Assembly (NCBI RefSeq): GCF_002873135.1
Contig: NZ_MCVI01000040.1
Span: 968 to 64,528 of the forward strand
Origin: Shewanella sp. 10N.286.48.A6
GTDB taxonomy: Bacteria; Pseudomonadota; Gammaproteobacteria; Enterobacterales; Shewanellaceae
Direction: 5' to 3'
DNA: 63,561 bases
Below, one piece after another: positions 50,601-59,188 of the stretch. The notes beneath the pieces were generated by a model. The model was given only the letters and a program-made list of their open reading frames with translations. It ran no database searches and was not told where the DNA came from. Positions within the stretch are counted from its first letter, which is position 1; each line of letters begins with the position of its first letter. The translations under genes and the position numbers were made by a program.

Positions 50601-50710
50601 TATTCTCTAAGAGGTAACTTATCAAATGACACCATGCCAAGAATAATAATTAAAATACTAATAACAGAAGCAAATACCGGCCTCTTTACGGAAATGTCAG
50701 TGAGGATCAT
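47618..50710 (-). CDS. RND efflux transporter, HAE1 type
   Basis: A 1030-residue inner-membrane proton antiporter of the AcrB/MexB class with 12 helices. The proton-relay pair appears in GMVVDDAIVMLENI near residue 405. The N-terminus (ILTDISVKRPVFASVISILII) and LPLREYPNIDPPVVSIDTNYRGAS are of the group close to VexF/MexK-like pumps. Substrates are probably hydrophobic drugs or bile-like compounds but cannot be read. It overlaps the adaptor gene by four bases. Confidence 0.94.
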   Translation of the reverse strand: MILTDISVKRPVFASVISILIIILGMVSFDKLPLREYPNIDPPVVSIDTNYRGASASVVESRITQLIEDRISGVEGIKQITSSSRDGRSSITLEFNINRDIEAATNDVRDRISGLLDNLPEEADPPEVEKSNGGDEVIMWLNLVSDQMNTLQLTDYARRYLVDRFSVVDGVANIRLGGGKVYAMRVWIDRQALAARKLTVADVESALRSENVELPAGSIESKERHFTVRVDRSFRTAEDFASLVITQGDDGYLVKLGDVAKVQIGSEEERIMFRGNTESMIGLGVSKQSTSNTLEVARAANALVDVINPTLPAGMEIKRSYDSSVFIEASIKEVYQTLFIAMLLVIVVIYLFLGSVRAMLIPALTVPVSLMGTFIVLYSLGYTINLLTLLAMILAIGMVVDDAIVMLENIHRRIEQGDSPLKAAYLGGREVAFAVVATTLVLIAVFMPITFLEGDLGKLFKEFAVTMSAAVIFSSLVALTLSPMMCSKLLKPAGESTWLVRKVDDVMDKLSAIYQSHLVSAIKKPYLIGVIVVVAFALSGYLLKQVPQEFAPREDRGSMFLVVNGPEGASFEYIEKYMDEIEGRLMPLVESGDVKRLLIRAPRGFGRSANFSNGMAIIVLEDWAERRPASEIITDIRARISDLAGVRAFPIMRQAFGRGVGKPVQFVLGGPSYEELALWRDIIMEKAKENPMLTGLDHDYKETKPQLRVSIDKDRAADLGVSISHVGRTLESMLGSRLVTTFMREGEEYDVIIEGNRENQNTATDLENIYVRSDRTGELVPLSNIVTVEEYADASSLNRYNRMRAITIEANLADGYSLGEALDYLNDLSYTYLPAEAVISYKGQSLDYQSSGNSMYFVFILALGIVFLVLAAQFESYVHPMVIMLTVPLATLGALIGLWFTGQSINIYSQIGIIMLVGLAAKNGILIVEFANQLRDKGIEFEQAVIQASSQRLRPILMTGITTAAGAIPLVLSSGAGSETRFVIGVVVLSGILLATFFTLLVIPVAYSIFARNSSSPEAIAKQLEQELTT

Positions 50711-51789
50711 GCCGCATTCTCCACATCAGCGACATTGGCAAAGTTAAACGCTTCTGCAGCCTGAGTGGTGACTTCATCTCCCGGTCTTACTTTTAATAAC
50801 CCGCGGATAATGACCGATTGACCAATTCCGACACCATCAAGAATTTCAACCCAACCTCGATTACGAATGCCTATTGTGACTTCTTTTCGCTCGACAATAT
50901 TCTCTTCGTTAACTGTGTATACATAGTGTTTTGATTGAATAGGAATGATGGCAGACTCTGGTAATAATAAGGTTTCACGATTTTGTTTAATCAGTTTAAC
51001 TTTCATCAACATGCCGGGTAATAACGCTGCATCGTCATTGGCAATAATAGCGCGAACTACCACAGCACGTGTTGTTGGGTTTACCCTTGTATCAATAGAT
51101 GTGACCACACCTTTAAATATACGATCTGGATAAGCAATCGCTTTCGCTTCAACGGTTTTACCTAATTTGAGTTGTTGGATAAAACGCTCTGGCACTGAGA
51201 AATCAAGTTTAATTTTACTGACATCATCTAAGGTCGATATTTGGGTACCTGGTGACACTAAACTGCCGACACTGACAAGCTTTAGTCCCAAGCGACCACT
51301 AAATGGTGCATGAATGGCGCGATCACCCAAAGCAGCTTTAGCTTGCTCAAGCTCAGCGCGGGTCGTATCGATTAAGGTTTGTAATCTATCTCGCTCAAGT
51401 TCTGCTACCGTTTTACTGGTAACCAAACTACGAATTCTGTCGAGTTCACGTAAATTATCGCTGACTTTAAACTCAGCGGCTTTAACTTTGGCTAGCTGCT
51501 CGCGATTACGTAATTGAACCAGCAAATCGCCTTTTTTAACCACATCTCCATCGTTAAATTTAATGTCTGCGATTTTCTCAGTGATTTTTGGTGTAATAGT
51601 AATAGACTCAAACGCTTTGTTGGTTCCTATTGCCTCAACCTCATCTCTTACTGGCAACATCGCCACTTTAGCAACAACAACGTTTGGGATAGGTTTAGCA
51701 CGCACCTTGGCCTCTTCAGTAGGCTTCATAGATTGGTATGTAAACCAGCCTATCAGTAACGCAACGAGGAGAATTATTATTTTTTTCAT
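50707..51789 (-). CDS. RND efflux periplasmic adaptor subunit
   Basis: A 360-residue membrane-fusion protein: N-terminal membrane anchor (MKKIIILLVALLIGWF), a biotinyl-lipoyl-like region (DVVKKGDLLVQLRN), a helical hairpin (about 100-150) and beta-barrel domains. It links the inner-membrane pump to an outer-membrane channel; no channel gene is adjacent, so a shared TolC is likely. I chose the ATG at 51789; upstream ATGs at 51804 and 51840 add residues without an export signal. Confidence 0.92.
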   Translation of the reverse strand: MKKIIILLVALLIGWFTYQSMKPTEEAKVRAKPIPNVVVAKVAMLPVRDEVEAIGTNKAFESITITPKITEKIADIKFNDGDVVKKGDLLVQLRNREQLAKVKAAEFKVSDNLRELDRIRSLVTSKTVAELERDRLQTLIDTTRAELEQAKAALGDRAIHAPFSGRLGLKLVSVGSLVSPGTQISTLDDVSKIKLDFSVPERFIQQLKLGKTVEAKAIAYPDRIFKGVVTSIDTRVNPTTRAVVVRAIIANDDAALLPGMLMKVKLIKQNRETLLLPESAIIPIQSKHYVYTVNEENIVERKEVTIGIRNRGWVEILDGVGIGQSVIIRGLLKVRPGDEVTTQAAEAFNFANVADVENAA

Positions 51790-51942
51790 CGGGATTCCAT
51801 TCATCAAACTCAAAAACGATATGTTATGGGATTTAGCCAACCGCTAGTGTACTCAGCATCATACTGGTATCAAGGTGTTTTACCTTTTCTTACAATTAAC
51901 ATACTTAGGAAACATTTGCGGAATATACGGGATCGGGGTTAA

Positions 51943-51958
51943 CTAAGATCAATCTTAG
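51943..51958. promoter_or_regulatory. Small inverted repeat upstream of the efflux operon
   Basis: CTAAGAT and ATCTTAG face each other across two bases, about 155 bases before the adaptor start. It could be an operator, but no regulator gene is adjacent and the half-site is short. Confidence 0.3.
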
Positions 51959-52022
51959 CTTTTTAATTGGTAAACAATCGATATAGAAGGTTAAATGACT
52001 ATTTTTACTATTTTTAAAGCAT

Positions 52023-52058
52023 AAAAAAAGAGACAGTAAATACTGTCTCTTTTTTTTG
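52023..52058. terminator. Terminator after bamC
   Basis: AAAAAGAGACAGTA pairs with TACTGTCTCTTTTT around two bases, with long A and T runs on both sides. It lies 45 bases past the minus-strand bamC stop. Confidence 0.92.
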
Positions 52059-52101
52059 ATAGCCTAAAATACGAACAATTAGGTAATGTTAATTTAACGC
52101 A

Positions 52102-53202
52102 TTATCGTACTTTACGATCTTCTTTCATTGCTTCGCTGACTACGCGATAGATTTCAGTAATCGTTTCATTTTCTAATGGCTCACCTGCGGCATCTTTAAT
52201 AAAGATTTCAGTTTGATCTTTATCATCAGTTTCAACAAGCTCAATTCGATAGTTACCTTTTTCAAGTGATAACTTATCTTCGCCCCATAATGAACTCCAG
52301 AACCCGCCAGTTTCTTCCAAGACAATATAATACAAACCTTTGGCGCTGTTCATATCAACAATATCGAAACCTAGCTCAGGCAATACAATACGTAATCGAT
52401 CCCAGGTTTTATTGAAATCAACTTCTGAAATGTAATAAGCGCCAGTGGTTTCTGTTTCAGCCACTAGATCAACGTTAATACCTTTACTTTGTTGAATACG
52501 GTCAGCTTTAATTTGCTTGTCACGTTTTAAGCTGATGTAAGCAATAGTGTTATTGAGCATATCAACGGTGTAACGGCGTTTATCTTCTGCCGTTAATAGC
52601 ACTTGCTGATCATCACCATTGTAGCTTTCTTCATGCTCAATGAGATCAATACCCATGCTGCCTGAGCGACCATGAGGACTCACATCGACCTCATAACGGT
52701 AACGTTGACGCAGTAAATACACTTTGTCTTCACCGAACCAGCTTGTTTCTATGACGTCTTGCGTGTCTATCCAACCTGTTTCGATAAAACCTTCGTCATA
52801 ATTTTCGTTTTCGATAGGTACTTCATGTTTTGCTAAGAAACCATGTAAATTATCAAAAACTTCTTGTTTTAGATCTTTTGTGGTCGTAATTGATTCGACA
52901 ATAATTTTAATATTGTCACTGCCTTCTTCAATACGCGTACCTTCAGACATAGGCAAGACCAGTAAAGGAGGACGAATATCCAGACGTTTTCCAACTAAGT
53001 CTTTATCAACTTTGTTACCCACTTTAGGAATGTCGTATTCACGGCCATAAGTTGGCTCAGTCAAGCCTTCTGGAATAACTAATAGTGGGACTTCTTTGGC
53101 GTTAACATATTCATCATTGCCATTGGCAACGCGACGATCTGTCGGTGAACTACAAGCAGAAACTGCTGCTATAAGTAAAATTGGAGTGACTTGCTTCAAC
53201 AT
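52102..53202 (-). CDS. bamC: Outer-membrane assembly lipoprotein BamC
   Basis: A 366-residue lipoprotein (lipobox AVSAC, Cys near 17) that is part of the BAM complex for inserting beta-barrel proteins. It has an unstructured N-terminal region and two helix-grip domains. It starts directly after the dapA stop with no spacer, the usual dapA-bamC order. Confidence 0.93.
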   Translation of the reverse strand: MLKQVTPILLIAAVSACSSPTDRRVANGNDEYVNAKEVPLLVIPEGLTEPTYGREYDIPKVGNKVDKDLVGKRLDIRPPLLVLPMSEGTRIEEGSDNIKIIVESITTTKDLKQEVFDNLHGFLAKHEVPIENENYDEGFIETGWIDTQDVIETSWFGEDKVYLLRQRYRYEVDVSPHGRSGSMGIDLIEHEESYNGDDQQVLLTAEDKRRYTVDMLNNTIAYISLKRDKQIKADRIQQSKGINVDLVAETETTGAYYISEVDFNKTWDRLRIVLPELGFDIVDMNSAKGLYYIVLEETGGFWSSLWGEDKLSLEKGNYRIELVETDDKDQTEIFIKDAAGEPLENETITEIYRVVSEAMKEDRKVR

Positions 53203-54090
53203 TTATTGTGTTACCTCTATCTGGGCTTGTTTCATCGCTTCTAACAACTGACCATGAAACTGCTCAGAAAGTTCAGTTAAAGGTAAACGAATATGTCCTT
53301 GGCTAATTAAACCTATTTGATGCGCAGCCCATTTAACAGGGATTGGGTTAGCTTCGCAGAATAAATGCTCATATAAACCTTTCAGTGGTAGGTTCAGTTT
53401 TTCGGATAAAGCATGGTCACCTGCTAATGCTGCATCACACAGTTGTTTAAATGCTTTTGGAACAATATTATTAGCAACCGAAATAACACCATCACCGCCA
53501 AGTAATAAAAAGTCTCTCGCAGTGGCATCATCGCCGCTATAAAGTTTGAAATCCTGACCGCAAAGCTCGCGTAATCGAGCAACACGGGTTAAATCGCCAG
53601 TGGCTTCTTTAACACCGATAATATTTTCCACCGCTACTAATTCAGCCACGGTTTCAGGCAACATATCCACTGAAGTACGTCCAGGGACGTTATAAAGAAT
53701 TTGAGGGATATCAGTACTTGCTGCAACAGCTTTATAATGTGCAATTAAGCCCTTAGGTGAAGGCTTATTGTAATAAGGCGTGACCCCAAGCATGGCAACA
53801 ATGCCAGAATCAGCCATTGATTGGGTAAGTTCTATCGCTTCGGCAGTGGCGTTAGCGCCATTACCACCAATGACGGGTATACGACCTGCGGCAAATTTAA
53901 CAGTTTGCGACACAACTTGTGCATGTTCTTTAATGGGTAAAGTAGCAGACTCACCTGTTGTACCGACTGCAACGATCGCATCAGTCCCCTGCTCTATATG
54001 AAACTCTACCAGTCTTTCAAGACTTTTATAATCTACTGTGCCATCACTATTCATAGGAGTGATTAAGGCAACGATGCTTCCGTTTATCAT
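53203..54090 (-). CDS. dapA: 4-hydroxy-tetrahydrodipicolinate synthase
   Basis: A 295-residue TIM-barrel enzyme that condenses pyruvate and aspartate semialdehyde in lysine and peptidoglycan precursor synthesis. The Schiff-base Lys is in GVKEATGDL (near 161), the Tyr in LYNVPGRT, and GTTGESATL is the substrate loop. It is divergent from gcvR. Confidence 0.97.
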   Translation of the reverse strand: MINGSIVALITPMNSDGTVDYKSLERLVEFHIEQGTDAIVAVGTTGESATLPIKEHAQVVSQTVKFAAGRIPVIGGNGANATAEAIELTQSMADSGIVAMLGVTPYYNKPSPKGLIAHYKAVAASTDIPQILYNVPGRTSVDMLPETVAELVAVENIIGVKEATGDLTRVARLRELCGQDFKLYSGDDATARDFLLLGGDGVISVANNIVPKAFKQLCDAALAGDHALSEKLNLPLKGLYEHLFCEANPIPVKWAAHQIGLISQGHIRLPLTELSEQFHGQLLEAMKQAQIEVTQ

Positions 54091-54443
54091 CTAAATTCCC
54101 CAAGGTTTCAGGATTCGCTATGTTACTGATGCCTACAACTAATGACAAGCATTAACGGGGGCTCTCAAATGCATTTTTACTAAAGCACAAATTTACATCG
54201 TCAGATGATTGTTTAATGGCTAAGCATATTTTTTATATCATGACGTTAGGTACTTTATTTCATTGAAATCAATCTTACACCTAAGTTGTTATGCCAAGAA
54301 GTAAATTTTTAATATGAATTAACTTTCATAGTGACATACTTATGTGGTTTTACATTAGTTATGGTAGCATTAGTGCCCGCAAAAAAACTTTGCGTTAGCT
54401 CGCTAGTTTACGCTCCATGATATCGAAAAAGTGAGGAAAATCC
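54091..54443. other. Divergent control region between dapA and gcvR
   Basis: About 350 AT-rich bases that must hold the promoters of dapA-bamC (minus) and gcvR-bcp (plus). I see no gene in it and no operator that I can name. Confidence 0.5.
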
Positions 54444-54971
54444 ATGACCAACTATCTGGTCGTTACTGCTATGGGTGCTGATCGCCCTGGTTTAGTAAGT
54501 CGTCTAGCCCGTTTAGCAAGTGAATGTGACTGTGACATCGTCGATAGCCGTATGGCACTTTTTGGTAATGAATTTACCTTAATTATGATGATTTCAGGCT
54601 CTTGGGCAGCAATAACAAAGATAGAAACCCAGTTACCCAGCTTAAGTGTACAGCTTGAATTACTCATGGTAATGAAACGTACTTCCAAGCATACACCACA
54701 AAATTACGTGTCGCGTATCGAGGTCAATGTTAACGGTCAAGATCAACGTGGCACCATGAAGCGAATAACCGAATTCTTAGCGGATCGTTCCCTTGATCTT
54801 GCTGCGGTGCGCTCTCACGCTGACGACGATAATTTAACGCAGCATATTTTATTTACTATCAATGTGCCGGAAAAAATTGATCTTATAAAGCTTGAAAAAA
54901 GTATTCATGAACTGGCAAAAGAACTATCACTTGAGTGCTCTATCAATCATATGCAAAACAGTGACAAATAG
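54444..54971 (+). CDS. gcvR: Glycine cleavage system transcriptional repressor GcvR
   Basis: A 175-residue protein with two ACT domains (YLVVTAMGADRPGLVSRLARLA and RIEVNVNGQDQRGTMKRITEFLA). In enteric bacteria it binds glycine and holds GcvA in a repressing state. The ATG follows GTGAGGAAAATCC. It is followed 21 bases later by bcp, the conserved order. Confidence 0.92.
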   Translation: MTNYLVVTAMGADRPGLVSRLARLASECDCDIVDSRMALFGNEFTLIMMISGSWAAITKIETQLPSLSVQLELLMVMKRTSKHTPQNYVSRIEVNVNGQDQRGTMKRITEFLADRSLDLAAVRSHADDDNLTQHILFTINVPEKIDLIKLEKSIHELAKELSLECSINHMQNSDK

Positions 54972-54992
54972 AATATAAAATAAGGACATAAA

Positions 54993-55349
54993 ATGAATAC
55001 CTTAACCCTTGGTGATTTAGCACCACAATTTACCCTACAAAATCAATTTGACCAATCAGTCTCTCTCACTGAAGCTTTAAAAACCGGCCCTGTGTTAGTT
55101 TATTTTTACCCTAAAGCATCAACACCTGGTTGCACAGTGCAAGCTCAAGGCTTGCGTGATAGCAAAGGCCAGTTAGCAAATCATAATGTCACAGTATTGG
55201 GTTTAAGCCCTGACCCAGTTGCTAAACTGCTTAAGTTCAATGACAAGCAAGAGTTAAACTTTGCCTTACTCAGTGATGAAGATCATGCCGTTGCTGATGC
55301 CTTTGGCGTGTGGGGCGAGAAGCAATTCACCCCTAGAAATTTTTTATGA
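54993..55349 (+). pseudogene. bcp: Host bcp (thioredoxin-dependent peroxiredoxin), 3'-truncated by element insertion
   Basis: The frame encodes the first 112 residues of a BCP peroxiredoxin: active-site YFYPKASTPGCTVQAQGLRD with the peroxidatic Cys, and up to GVWGEKQF. The normal continuation (MG..., then about 45 residues) is missing; the frame instead reads TPRNFL and stops at 55349. Homology to the complete copy at 62022 ends near 55329, so the insertion point lies there. The loss removes the last third of the fold, so the product should be inactive. Confidence 0.9.
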
Positions 55350-55378
55350 CAAAAACCCTTGACAATTTTTTATGACAA
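55338..55378 (+). repeat. 15-base direct repeat at the left end of the element
   Basis: AATTTTTTATGACAA occurs at 55338-55352 and 55364-55378, 26 bases apart, just inside the bcp breakpoint. Such repeats next to a recombinase operon are candidate arm sites for the recombinases. Confidence 0.8.
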
Positions 55379-55390
55379 TCTACCTTTAAT
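55359..55390 (+). promoter_or_regulatory. Candidate promoter of the recombinase operon
   Basis: TTGACA at 55359-55364 is followed by AT-rich DNA, with TACCTT at 55381 (16-base gap) or TTTAAT at 55385 as -10 candidates. The region overlaps the direct repeat and the palindrome, so binding there could control transcription. Confidence 0.45.
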
Positions 55391-55410
55391 ATGTGGGTAA
55401 CATATTAAAG
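55384..55410. promoter_or_regulatory. Palindrome before the first recombinase gene, likely operator
   Basis: CTTTAATATGT (55384-55394) and ACATATTAAAG (55400-55410) are perfect complements with a five-base spacer, ending eight bases before the GTG start. The position over a likely -10 region suggests repression by an element-encoded protein. Confidence 0.6.
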
Positions 55411-55418
55411 GTTGTTTT

Positions 55419-56816
55419 GTGATAGAAAAACATGACGAAAATGATGTTTATGATGACTACCGATTGCTCTCCATAGAGGTAGATACATTAGCTAAACTGA
55501 GAATCTCACAGGTCATCGATACTGACTCTGGAGAAGTGACACACTTACCCTACCTTTCCCCATCCAAATTACAGTCTCGCATAAAAAATACCTATATTAT
55601 CGTTGCACCAGATGGCCGTGTTGTTTATCCACAATCTCTTTATCTTGTGTCAAAACTCAGCGGTGAAGGAAAAATTCAAGACACCAAATCAATGGCCAAA
55701 GGCTTATTGGCCTTTACTCGATATTTAGACTCTACCCACTACCCTCAAGTAGATGATGATGGGAATGATATACCACCTCAGTACCTAACCTATAAAACAC
55801 TCACGAAACATGAAGAAGAAGGCGCGCCTTGGCAATTTGCAGAGCACCTTTTAGCAAACTGTCGTTCTCGGAATGAGGCAACTGGTGACGAAGCGTACTC
55901 GCTTAACTCAGCAAGAAGCTATATGGGTGCTGTTATTGGGTTTTATAAGTGGATGCAAAGACACGGTTACCTCAAAAATGATGATAAGCATGTCCTGACA
56001 CACTTCACCGAGGTTAAGGTTAACGTAGGGGGCACCAACCAGCATGACATGCTTGCCCATACTAAGTCTGGCGCAAAGCGGGGCTATGAAATATCAAACA
56101 TCATGAAGATGTTCCCCAAAGTCGATAAAACGCCTGCTCATCAAAAATTGAAGCCTATGACGTTAGAGCATAAAGAACTGTTCTCTCAACACATTCATAC
56201 ATTGCCAAAAGCTGCTTCCCTGATACTGAGACTATGTGAAGAGGCAGGACTTAGGATTGATGAAGCCACCCACTTTCCTGCTCGTGATATTGGTGATAAG
56301 GATTTTAGTGGATTAGATGTCGTGCCATTGACCATTACACATACCAAAGGCAGCAAGCAGCGCACGATTGAAATCCCTATCGCACTGTATGAGGAATTAG
56401 AGCAATTCAAGGAATGCAGTCAGCGACAAAAGAACCTAACTCGCCGAAAGGATCTGATTAATTCCAAAGAAGAACTGGATACCACTGAGTACCTTTTTCT
56501 TTCCAATAAAGGGCGGCCTTACACTGAAAATACTCTAGAGGCGCATTTTAGCAAGCTGCGACTGCGCATCCGGGCAATAGAACCTGACTGGCACTATCGA
56601 ATCCATGACCTTCGCTCAACTTATGCCACGCATTGGCTTTGGTGTGAGTCTAAGGAGCGGCAGGTTGCCTATGAGTACCTAATGGACGAGTTAGCTTCGC
56701 TAATGGGACATGAAAGCACCGCAACGACGGAAAAGTACATTAAGTTCATGAATAAGTTTGATGAGCAGTTACGGGTTGCAAAGAGCAAAAACAACAAGAT
56801 TAACAAGGGGTGCTAG
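55419..56816 (+). CDS. Tyrosine recombinase, first of the trio
   Basis: A 465-residue integrase with a complete catalytic set in the C-terminal domain: Arg in GLRIDEATHF, Lys in HTKGSKQRTIEI, His-x-x-Arg in IHDLRSTYATHWLW, His in LMGHESTATTEKY and the nucleophile Tyr in the same block. An N-terminal SAM-like DNA-binding region (about 80-200) precedes it. Start is GTG behind AAAGG. The gene opens a four-gene, co-directional operon right at the broken bcp. It may be the GmtY-like or TnpA-like member; the class name is inferred. Confidence 0.9.
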   Translation: MIEKHDENDVYDDYRLLSIEVDTLAKLRISQVIDTDSGEVTHLPYLSPSKLQSRIKNTYIIVAPDGRVVYPQSLYLVSKLSGEGKIQDTKSMAKGLLAFTRYLDSTHYPQVDDDGNDIPPQYLTYKTLTKHEEEGAPWQFAEHLLANCRSRNEATGDEAYSLNSARSYMGAVIGFYKWMQRHGYLKNDDKHVLTHFTEVKVNVGGTNQHDMLAHTKSGAKRGYEISNIMKMFPKVDKTPAHQKLKPMTLEHKELFSQHIHTLPKAASLILRLCEEAGLRIDEATHFPARDIGDKDFSGLDVVPLTITHTKGSKQRTIEIPIALYEELEQFKECSQRQKNLTRRKDLINSKEELDTTEYLFLSNKGRPYTENTLEAHFSKLRLRIRAIEPDWHYRIHDLRSTYATHWLWCESKERQVAYEYLMDELASLMGHESTATTEKYIKFMNKFDEQLRVAKSKNNKINKGC

Positions 56817-56817
56817 C

Positions 56818-59175
56818 ATGGCAAAAAGTCCACTCGCGAAGAACTCAAAAACGGTTAAGCACGTTAGAAACAATAAGAATGTGGTTCCGTTGCACCTTAC
56901 CATTCCCTACAAGAACAGCAACAGCAGGAAGGCAACCGAGTTTGATATATCACAGCTGTTACACCTTGGCGCAAACAGCAATAACGTCAAAATCGACAGC
57001 CGTATCCTTTTTTTAAGGAGCTTTTGTAAGAAGGCCAACCAGTATGTTGATAATGGCAGGTCGGCAGCAACCGTCTCGCAGCTCTACGAGGTATTAAGAG
57101 CCTACATTGCCTTTTGTGACGCCGCAAACTTTGACCCCTTTTCTGAAGCTGGCTATTTAAAATATGCAGGGAATGATGGCGAACTGCGGCACCGGATGAA
57201 AATGTACCGCCCATCCAAAAGGCTTTGGGAGATGAGCCACGGTGATGAACTGGGTATCCAAGAAAGTACAGCCGCTAATGGCACGTCATATCTTCGCACC
57301 GCCCTTTCATGGTGTGGATTACCCGCTGACACATGGGCAACCCATCACCGAGGGTTTAGTGGCGAACAGACACCATATAAGGGTTACTCTGACGCTGAAG
57401 AAGAGGTGCTTGTTGCTCGGATTAGTGAGTTATTTTTCATCCTAGCCCCACAGCTCATTGCGGCAAAAAAACAAAACCTTGTCCTGCCTATCGAGCTGCC
57501 AGTCGTTATTGACTTAGGTGGCCACCAAGAAATCATTTCAATTAAAACGTCTCTCAAAGCCCAAACCCATGGGAAGAGTAAAACGGGCACATCCGTAAAA
57601 TCTGCCGCTGCGTTTAACATGGCGATGGGGGCGGCTTATCACTTAATGTGCTTTTTTACCTCATTAAACGATGGCGACGTACAAAGCATCGCTCATCCAA
57701 TCACGATTCATACTGATGAGCGGGATAAAAGCTTACAAGTGGTTAAGATATCGAGCTTTAAGGCACGCGCAAATAAAGAGGTAGACGCTGTACTTACCAG
57801 CCAGAGCTTCGATGTTGATAAACGCGATGGAGTGAAATTTATTAAAACCCTTGAAACACTTTCAGCACTCTACGGCGGTGGCGAAAAAGGCTCAGAGTTA
57901 CTGTTTACGCTGAATAACCAAGGGGAGAAAAGTAGCACGTTCAATTTGAAGGAAATAAATAAGCACCTGATGGGAGAGTTAAACCTACTTTCACCCACTC
58001 GTGCATCTTGCCTGCCATGGTTTAAGGAACTGTTTTACAGCTATCGAAACCAGCATATTATCGAGTTAAAACAAGAAACGAATACACTTGGCCGAATTGT
58101 CGTAAGTAAAGTCACTTGCCCGAGTTCAAAATCCAGAGCTACACTAGGCGCAACAAATAGTGCCTACTGCATCTTATCGTGTTACACAGACTTACCCCTC
58201 AAGGGTATCTTACTGCCGCTGACTTATTCGGATAAAGACGCTGAGGGCAACATCAGTGTGTCGTTCAAATACCGCAATGGCGAGAGCCACCACTTCTCTG
58301 TTCCTGCTGCTGACAAGGCGTTAATCGAAGATATTGAACAATTCGCCACAGAGTTAGCCGATAAACAAGACTCTAAAAACTATGAGCGGTTGCTGCTCAA
58401 ACGAGGTCATTACAAGCAAGCCCCTAAAGACTGGGAAGGAATAAGCCCTATCAGCTCTAATCAAATGGCAACATGGTCAATTGAAACCAACGAATACTTC
58501 ATATCGCTTCAATCAAGCCGCTGGCGAGAAATGACCAGTAACCAAGTGTACTCCGTAAGTGGCGCTGGCGGTGTTCAAAGCCTCCTGCAAAACCTTCTTC
58601 AAACCATTGATAAGCACTATGCCAATGGTGACCCAAGACTCAACAAAATCATCATATCACAAGCTCTACAAGTGATGGAGCTATTGGATGAATACACTAG
58701 TTTAGAGCAAGCAAAAGAGATAGTTGCAGCTAAACTTGGCATCATAATGCTCACGCATGATGAATGGAAGAAGAAGCAAAATGAAGAAAGGGCAAAAACC
58801 AATCCCAATGGCATTCATTGCAATGGGCAACAAAGCATTGCAGGTGGAAAAAACACCCAGCGTGAAACCAATAACGCCATGAAGCTACAACTACCTTGTG
58901 CTGAATACGACATGTGCCATAAATGCCAATCAGCCAAAGCCGTTGATGAGACTCAATCCATCTATAAACTTATCTCTTTTATTGATGTACTGAAAGAGGC
59001 AGTAAACCTATACCCAAACGCGCAAGAGGAAGTCCATGAAAGAATCGCCGCTTTTGAGGTTACTCTCGATAGTGCCAGCAAGGATGTGCACGACAATGCG
59101 ATTGCATTATTTAACAAAAACGGGCGTCACCCTCGGGTATCTATGGATCACGCCATTTTAGCCCTACACCGTTAA
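56818..59175 (+). CDS. Large recombinase-like protein with decayed active site, second of the trio
   Basis: A 785-residue protein starting at ATG 56818, one base after the previous stop, behind AAGGGG; an upstream ATG overlapping gene one is less likely. It shows the outline of a tyrosine recombinase: FFTSLNDGDVQSI in the box I position (Arg replaced) and SSRWREMTSNQVY in the box II position, but no clear HxxR or GH...Y set. A Cys cluster (C-x5-C-x2-C in LPCAEYDMCHKC) lies near the C-terminus. It is probably a DNA-binding partner. Assignment to the trio rests on context. Confidence 0.7.
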   Translation: MAKSPLAKNSKTVKHVRNNKNVVPLHLTIPYKNSNSRKATEFDISQLLHLGANSNNVKIDSRILFLRSFCKKANQYVDNGRSAATVSQLYEVLRAYIAFCDAANFDPFSEAGYLKYAGNDGELRHRMKMYRPSKRLWEMSHGDELGIQESTAANGTSYLRTALSWCGLPADTWATHHRGFSGEQTPYKGYSDAEEEVLVARISELFFILAPQLIAAKKQNLVLPIELPVVIDLGGHQEIISIKTSLKAQTHGKSKTGTSVKSAAAFNMAMGAAYHLMCFFTSLNDGDVQSIAHPITIHTDERDKSLQVVKISSFKARANKEVDAVLTSQSFDVDKRDGVKFIKTLETLSALYGGGEKGSELLFTLNNQGEKSSTFNLKEINKHLMGELNLLSPTRASCLPWFKELFYSYRNQHIIELKQETNTLGRIVVSKVTCPSSKSRATLGATNSAYCILSCYTDLPLKGILLPLTYSDKDAEGNISVSFKYRNGESHHFSVPAADKALIEDIEQFATELADKQDSKNYERLLLKRGHYKQAPKDWEGISPISSNQMATWSIETNEYFISLQSSRWREMTSNQVYSVSGAGGVQSLLQNLLQTIDKHYANGDPRLNKIIISQALQVMELLDEYTSLEQAKEIVAAKLGIIMLTHDEWKKKQNEERAKTNPNGIHCNGQQSIAGGKNTQRETNNAMKLQLPCAEYDMCHKCQSAKAVDETQSIYKLISFIDVLKEAVNLYPNAQEEVHERIAAFEVTLDSASKDVHDNAIALFNKNGRHPRVSMDHAILALHR

Positions 59176-59188
59176 TTGGGAGCCAATC

